In this document: positions 9,288 through 11,608 of the stretch, in pieces
How the letters are laid out: the number at the start of each line of letters is the position of its first letter
Numbering within the stretch: position 1 is the first letter of the stretch
NCBI GenBank assembly: GCA_964569295.1
Contig: CAZMVU010000158.1
Span: forward strand, 1 to 11,608
Reading direction: 5' to 3'
DNA from: CAZMVU01 sp964569295
Lineage (GTDB): Bacteria > Hydrogenedentota > Hydrogenedentia > Hydrogenedentales > JAGMZX01
DNA length: 11,608 bases
Translations under genes and position numbers: made by a program
The notes under the pieces: model-generated
Seen by the model: only the letters and a program-made list of their open reading frames with translations
Told to the model about the DNA's origin: nothing
Databases searched by the model: none

Positions 9288-9470
9288 ATGTTGTATTGGG
9301 CTTTGATCTTTCTGGTAATCGCTCTTATCGCAGCGGCACTCGGTTTCGGAGGTATTGCCGCGGCAAGCGCCACGATTGCCAAGATTCTGTTCTTGGTTTT
9401 CCTCGTGCTGTTCGTGCTGTTTCTGATCGCCCATTTTCTGGGCGGGCGCGGGGCACCGCCTCCGGTGTAG
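9288..9470 (+). CDS. DUF1328 (YtjA/UPF0391) small membrane protein
   Basis: This 60-residue protein is two membrane helices with little else. It starts MLYWALIFLVIALIAAALGF, continues FGGIAAASATIAKILFLVF and ends HFLGGRGAPPPV. This layout, including the FGGIA...A.IAKILF turn, is characteristic of the DUF1328 family, known in E. coli as YtjA. The family is widespread, has no established biochemical function, and often lies among envelope or stress genes. AAAGGAG (9271-9277) precedes the ATG by ten bases. It is the first gene downstream of the sigma-54 promoter at 9206-9222 and is followed after 57 bases by a lipoprotein gene. The pair is probably co-transcribed, which implies a shared, conditionally induced role at the envelope. 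Confidence 0.92.
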   Translation: MLYWALIFLVIALIAAALGFGGIAAASATIAKILFLVFLVLFVLFLIAHFLGGRGAPPPV

Positions 9471-9527
9471 GCCGAGAGCGATTACAGGATAAGGCACAAG
9501 TAACCCACCAAAGGAAAGCAAAACGAC

Positions 9528-9971
9528 ATGAAGTGTATCTCATTGATGCAGACCTTGGGCTTGGCAGCCCTGACGCTGAGCTTGGTGTTGGGTATCAGCG
9601 CATGCACCCAGGAGGACGACACCGGTTCCGATTTCCAGGAGGAAGCGAGCGATGCCACCCGGGAGGCCGAAGACGCGGCCACGGCCGGGCAGGATTCTTG
9701 GCAGCACAAGATGAATGAGCGCATCGAGGCCATCGATGAGCAGATGGAAGCCATCGAGGATCGCATGGAAGAAGCGGGAGATGAAGCCGGCGACGAACTG
9801 GCCCAGCGCCACCAGCGTCTTCAGGATGATCGCAACGAGCTTGACCGGGCCTGGGAGAATTTGAAGCAGTCCAGCGAAGAAGGCTGGGAAACGGGAAAGG
9901 ATAAGGTGAGCAGCCTCGTGGATACCATCGACGAGGAACTGGCCCAACTTCAACAGGACTTGGGTGCGTAG
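9528..9971 (+). CDS. Acidic coiled-coil lipoprotein, function unknown
   Basis: I do not recognise a named family. The 147-residue product has a type II signal peptide: basic start MKC, a hydrophobic core at about 6-22, and the lipobox I23-S24-A25-C26, so C26 should be lipidated. Residue T27 after the cysteine does not suggest retention in the inner membrane, by the E. coli rule. Residues 27-55 are an acidic linker. Residues 58-147 are almost entirely charged helix with heptad-like spacing (IEAIDEQMEAIEDRMEEAGD and DTIDEELAQLQQDL), predicting one or two long coiled coils. Glu and Asp strongly predominate. AAGGAA (9511-9516) lies 11 bases before the ATG. It is probably co-transcribed with the DUF1328 gene under sigma-54 and may be a periplasmic spacer or tether, which is inference only. 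Confidence 0.85.
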   Translation: MKCISLMQTLGLAALTLSLVLGISACTQEDDTGSDFQEEASDATREAEDAATAGQDSWQHKMNERIEAIDEQMEAIEDRMEEAGDEAGDELAQRHQRLQDDRNELDRAWENLKQSSEEGWETGKDKVSSLVDTIDEELAQLQQDLGA

Positions 9972-9999
9972 GGATATTCCGTTATGCGGAATGCGCACC
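9963..9999 (+). other. Hairpin at the lipoprotein gene end
   Basis: ATTCCG (9976-9981) pairs perfectly with CGGAAT (9987-9992) around a five-base loop. Outside it, GGTGCG (9963-9968) pairs with CGCACC (9994-9999), giving a two-stem hairpin with a lopsided internal loop that spans the stop codon at 9969-9971. No T run follows, so this is more likely an mRNA-stability structure or chance than a terminator. Confidence 0.4.
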
Positions 10000-10022
10000 C
10001 GTACCGTACCGCGACAAACCCG

Positions 10023-10054
10023 GCCGGCGGCTCCATTATGGCCGTCGGCATTTT
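10023..10054 (+). terminator. Intrinsic terminator of the sigma-54 unit
   Basis: GCCGGCGGC (10023-10031) pairs with GCCGTCGGC (10041-10049) over a nine-base loop, giving a nine-pair stem with a single G-U wobble. It is followed at once by ATTTTATT. This GC-rich stem plus T-rich tail is a standard Rho-independent terminator. It lies 52 bases after the lipoprotein stop and closes the DUF1328-lipoprotein transcription unit. Confidence 0.75.
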
Positions 10055-10055
10055 A

Positions 10056-10085
10056 TTGGTGCGCCCGATGCGGCCCGGTTATCAT
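10056..10085 (+). promoter_or_regulatory. Possible sigma-70-type promoter for the CopD-like gene
   Basis: TTGGTG (10056-10061) and TATCAT (10080-10085) are 18 bases apart, directly after the terminator. The -10 box matches five of six consensus bases, the -35 box only three. A promoter is expected here because the terminator separates the next gene from the upstream unit. Confidence 0.3.
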
Positions 10086-10130
10086 ACAGTATACGCGGCG
10101 TCCACACCGCAATACGTGCAAATAACCGGA

Positions 10131-10137
10131 AGGGAGG
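10131..10137 (+). promoter_or_regulatory. Ribosome binding site deciding the start at 10143
   Basis: AGGGAGG lies five bases before the ATG at 10143. The frame is open back to 9984, but that extension runs through the terminator hairpin and would hide the signal-like N-terminus. Confidence 0.7.
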
Positions 10138-10142
10138 CCGCC

Positions 10143-10682
10143 ATGCGGCATTTCGCGCCTATCGTGCTGGCCTGTGTGTTCTTGGTCTTGTTCGCGGCGC
10201 CGGCTCTTGCGGCCGAGACCGGGCAGGCCGAACCGAACCCCATCGACCCCATCGCCCTGGTGTCGCGTTGGGCGCACATTCTCGCGGCCATCTTCATGCT
10301 TGGTGGGGCGGCGTTCATTCGCTTTATCATGACGCCTTCGGTCAATGAGGTCATCAGCGGCGAAGACCACGCCCGGCTGCGTCCCGTGCTCATGCGGCGC
10401 TGGCGCTGGGTCGTACACAGCAGCATCGCCCTGTTTCTGCTGAGCGGGTTCTACAACTACCTCGCGGTAACCGCACCCAATCACCCGGGCGACGGTCTGT
10501 ACCACGCGCTGTTCGGCATCAAGTTCATCCTTGCCGTTGTCGTGTTCGGCCTGGCGAGCATGCTGGTCTCGACGCGGGAAAAGGAGAACCTCTTTCGCCG
10601 CAACCCGCGTGTTTGGATGGCGGTGACGGTGGCCCTCGCGGTGATCGCTGTACTCATCGCTGGCGTCATGAAGCTGCGGTAA
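10143..10682 (+). CDS. Small integral membrane protein, CopD-like
   Basis: The 179-residue protein starts with a hydrophobic signal-like segment (about 5-23, ending APALA) and then has four predicted membrane helices at about 42-62, 88-110, 119-142 and 157-176. The first helix carries H45 in RWAHILAAIFMLGG, and the third begins at H121 in YHALFGIKFILA; H92 starts the second. Helix-border histidines with the pattern H...GG and H...G.K resemble the CopD/DUF2269-type four-helix families, some of which bind copper or haem. That likeness is from memory and not conclusive, so no function is assigned. The gene has its own ribosome site and perhaps its own promoter after the terminator at 10023-10054. 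A VOC-family gene follows 31 bases downstream, and the two may share a transcript. Confidence 0.8.
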   Translation: MRHFAPIVLACVFLVLFAAPALAAETGQAEPNPIDPIALVSRWAHILAAIFMLGGAAFIRFIMTPSVNEVISGEDHARLRPVLMRRWRWVVHSSIALFLLSGFYNYLAVTAPNHPGDGLYHALFGIKFILAVVVFGLASMLVSTREKENLFRRNPRVWMAVTVALAVIAVLIAGVMKLR

Positions 10683-10713
10683 TGCCGGACGGCCCCCAAG
10701 GGAGAAGTACACC

Positions 10714-11115
10714 ATGCCCCGACTCGACCACGTCGCATTGCAGGTAACCGACCTGGAAGCGTCCATCGCGTTTTACCGCGATATCATTGGTCTGCCCTTC
10801 ATGTTCGAACAGGTGGACAAAGCGCACAACGAGGCCTTCGCCTTCCTCGAGGTCGAAGGCGGCAACCTCGAGTTGTTGCAATGCCTTGACCCGCAAAATT
10901 GCGAGGTGCCCAATGCCCATATCGTGCCGCAGGAACCCTACTGCCCACACATCGCGCTGGCCGTCGAAGACCTCGACGCCACGCTCCGCGGCCTCGGGGA
11001 GAAGGGCGTCCACCCGATCAAGGGCCCCATGGAAATCCCCGCGCAGGTCCGCTGGTGCTACCTCGCCGACCCGGACAACAACGTCCTCGAGTTCGTGCAG
11101 TGGCTCGACCCGTAA
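10714..11115 (+). CDS. VOC-family (glyoxalase/bleomycin-resistance fold) protein
   Basis: The 133-residue protein has two beta-alpha-beta-beta-beta units of the vicinal oxygen chelate fold: residues 4-57 (LDHVALQVTDLEASIAFYRD start) and 77-129 (CPHIALAVEDLDATLRGL start). The usual four metal-ligand positions are filled by H6, E53, H79 and E126, which matches a metal-dependent VOC enzyme and lactoylglutathione-lyase-like or dioxygenase relatives. The ending ADPDNNVLEFVQW is typical. Substrate cannot be assigned: methylglyoxal adducts, aromatic diols or an epimerase substrate all fit this fold. GGGAG just upstream (10700-10704) lies nine bases before the ATG. It sits 31 bases after the CopD-like gene in the same direction. 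Confidence 0.9.
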   Translation: MPRLDHVALQVTDLEASIAFYRDIIGLPFMFEQVDKAHNEAFAFLEVEGGNLELLQCLDPQNCEVPNAHIVPQEPYCPHIALAVEDLDATLRGLGEKGVHPIKGPMEIPAQVRWCYLADPDNNVLEFVQWLDP

Positions 11116-11331
11116 GACCGGCCCGCCTGCTAGCCCGGCTATATCACCGCCACCCCGTTGCGTCACCTGATGGCCATCCCGGGACCGACGCTACGCCCTA
11201 CGCGACTCCTGGGGCAGGGTAGGCTGCGCGGGGCCACGCGAAGTCCAATGTTTCGTAAGTTTTTAGCCGTCTGCCGTGGGCTGCGCCTTCTTCTGTGCGG
11301 CTTGGCGGGCGAATTTCTTTTCACAGGCAGC

Positions 11332-11372
11332 GGCACAGGCGTTCATTCAGCTATTGCCATCCGGCCTGTGCC
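11332..11372. repeat. Perfect 9-bp inverted repeat
   Basis: GGCACAGGC (11332-11340) is the exact inverse complement of GCCTGTGCC (11364-11372), separated by 23 bases. CACAGGC also occurs once more at 11322-11328 in direct orientation. The long loop and lack of a T run argue against a terminator. It may be a protein-binding site, part of a repeat element, or chance. Confidence 0.5.
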
Positions 11373-11412
11373 AGGCTGGTATCCGGAAACCGGGGAGATG
11401 CAAAATGCCGCA

Positions 11413-11460
11413 CACGAATAGACACGAATTTTCACGAATGGGAATCCCCTCTTATTCGTG
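11413..11460. repeat. CACGAAT repeat: three direct copies plus one inverted
   Basis: CACGAAT occurs at 11413-11419, 11423-11429 and 11433-11439, exactly ten bases apart, and as its inverse ATTCGTG at 11454-11460. Any direct copy can form a stem with the inverted one; the first gives eight pairs (CACGAATA/TATTCGTG would need 11413-11420 with 11453-11460, of which the final T also matches). Repeats of this CACGAAT/ATTCGTG type are familiar to me as multi-copy intergenic sequences in several environmental phyla, but I cannot name a mechanism. Confidence 0.7.
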
Positions 11461-11484
11461 GCCGGTCGTGGTTCAATGCCTAAC

Positions 11485-11499
11485 GCGGGCGTTGCCCGC
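11485..11499. repeat. Tight GC-rich hairpin
   Basis: GCGGGC (11485-11490) pairs perfectly with GCCCGC (11494-11499) around the three-base loop GTT. There is no T run on either side, so it is better read as a small palindromic repeat unit than as a terminator. Confidence 0.45.
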
Positions 11500-11582
11500 A
11501 ACCCAAGGATCGAAAGGCGTGTTCCCCGGTTGTTGGCTCGCGGTTCGGAGAGACTTGGGATTAGGCCCCGGGGCTTGTCTCC

Positions 11583-11604
11583 GGAGCGCCGAAGGCGCGG
11601 CTCC
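11583..11604. repeat. Hairpin near the right edge
   Basis: GCGCC (11586-11590) pairs with GGCGC (11594-11598) around GAA. The flanking GGAGC (11583-11587) and GCTCC (11600-11604) give an alternative outer pairing. The structure reads the same way on both strands and may be part of a dispersed palindromic repeat that continues beyond the window. Confidence 0.4.
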
Positions 11605-11608
11605 ATAC

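Larger units (their letters stand above)
11116..11608. other. Gene-free repeat-rich region
   Basis: Nearly 500 bases after the VOC gene hold no reading frame with a ribosome site or recognisable family on either strand. Short frames through it, including one of 87 codons on each strand near the right edge, cross the repeats and have Arg/Pro-rich or low-quality translations. What is visible is a set of inverted repeats and hairpins, annotated separately, suggesting a landing or decay zone for dispersed repeat elements. Confidence 0.6.

Noticed and set aside
9288..9470. DUF1328 protein as a phage holin or toxin
   Set aside because: Its length and two helices would fit a holin, but the FGGIA...IAKILF pattern is specific for DUF1328/YtjA and no phage genes are nearby.
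10053..10766. 237-codon frame on the minus strand
   Set aside because: It covers the CopD-like gene, its ribosome site and the start of the VOC gene, and its translation is very rich in Arg, His, Asp and Gln without a recognisable fold.
11248..11421. Short + strand frame beginning MFRKFLAVCRGLRLLLCGLA
   Set aside because: The start looks like a signal peptide, but there is no ribosome site, and the rest runs through the 9-bp inverted repeat and into the CACGAAT array, where it stops. Repeat-derived coding is more likely than a real small protein.
11343..11606. 87-codon minus-strand frame at the right edge
   Set aside because: It crosses all the hairpins and the CACGAAT array and has an Arg/Pro-rich translation typical of spurious frames in such repeats.

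Overview
The window is GC-rich bacterial DNA with every supported gene on the + strand. The encoded proteins include a periplasm-directed phosphatase, a lipoprotein with a clear lipobox, and a two-gene unit behind a textbook sigma-54 promoter, which together suggest a Gram-negative bacterium. Gene style and the dispersed intergenic repeats remind me of environmental lineages such as Planctomycetota or Hydrogenedentota, but this is an impression: no rRNA or other marker gene is present.

Layout. Positions 1-222 hold a repeat remnant or terminator-like element and a likely promoter. Positions 223-2160 encode an exported alkaline-phosphatase-superfamily hydrolase. Positions 2348-7147 hold a hydrogenase-maturation cluster in the order hypF-hypC-hypD-hypE. 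Together these make the Fe(CN)2CO part of [NiFe]-hydrogenase active sites: HypF and HypE make the cyanide ligand, and HypC and HypD assemble it on iron. hypF, hypC and hypD are tightly packed, while hypD and hypE are separated by an element with 14-bp inverted arms whose left arm overlaps the hypD stop codon. No hydrogenase structural gene, hypA or hypB lies in the window.

Positions 7265-9100 encode an SLC13-type anion permease with two RCK_C domains between its membrane halves. Positions 9206-10054 form a complete small transcription unit: a sigma-54 promoter, a 60-residue DUF1328 (YtjA-like) membrane protein, an acidic coiled-coil lipoprotein, and a strong intrinsic terminator. This is the most self-contained and regulated-looking unit here. 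It is followed by a four-helix membrane protein with a CopD-like look (10143-10682) and a VOC/glyoxalase-fold protein (10714-11115). The last ~490 bases hold no convincing gene but contain several repeats and hairpins, including CACGAAT three times at exact 10-base intervals.

No tRNA, rRNA, CRISPR array, transposase or integrase was recognised. The most unusual signals are the sigma-54 envelope module and the repeat elements, not a clearly new enzymatic system.
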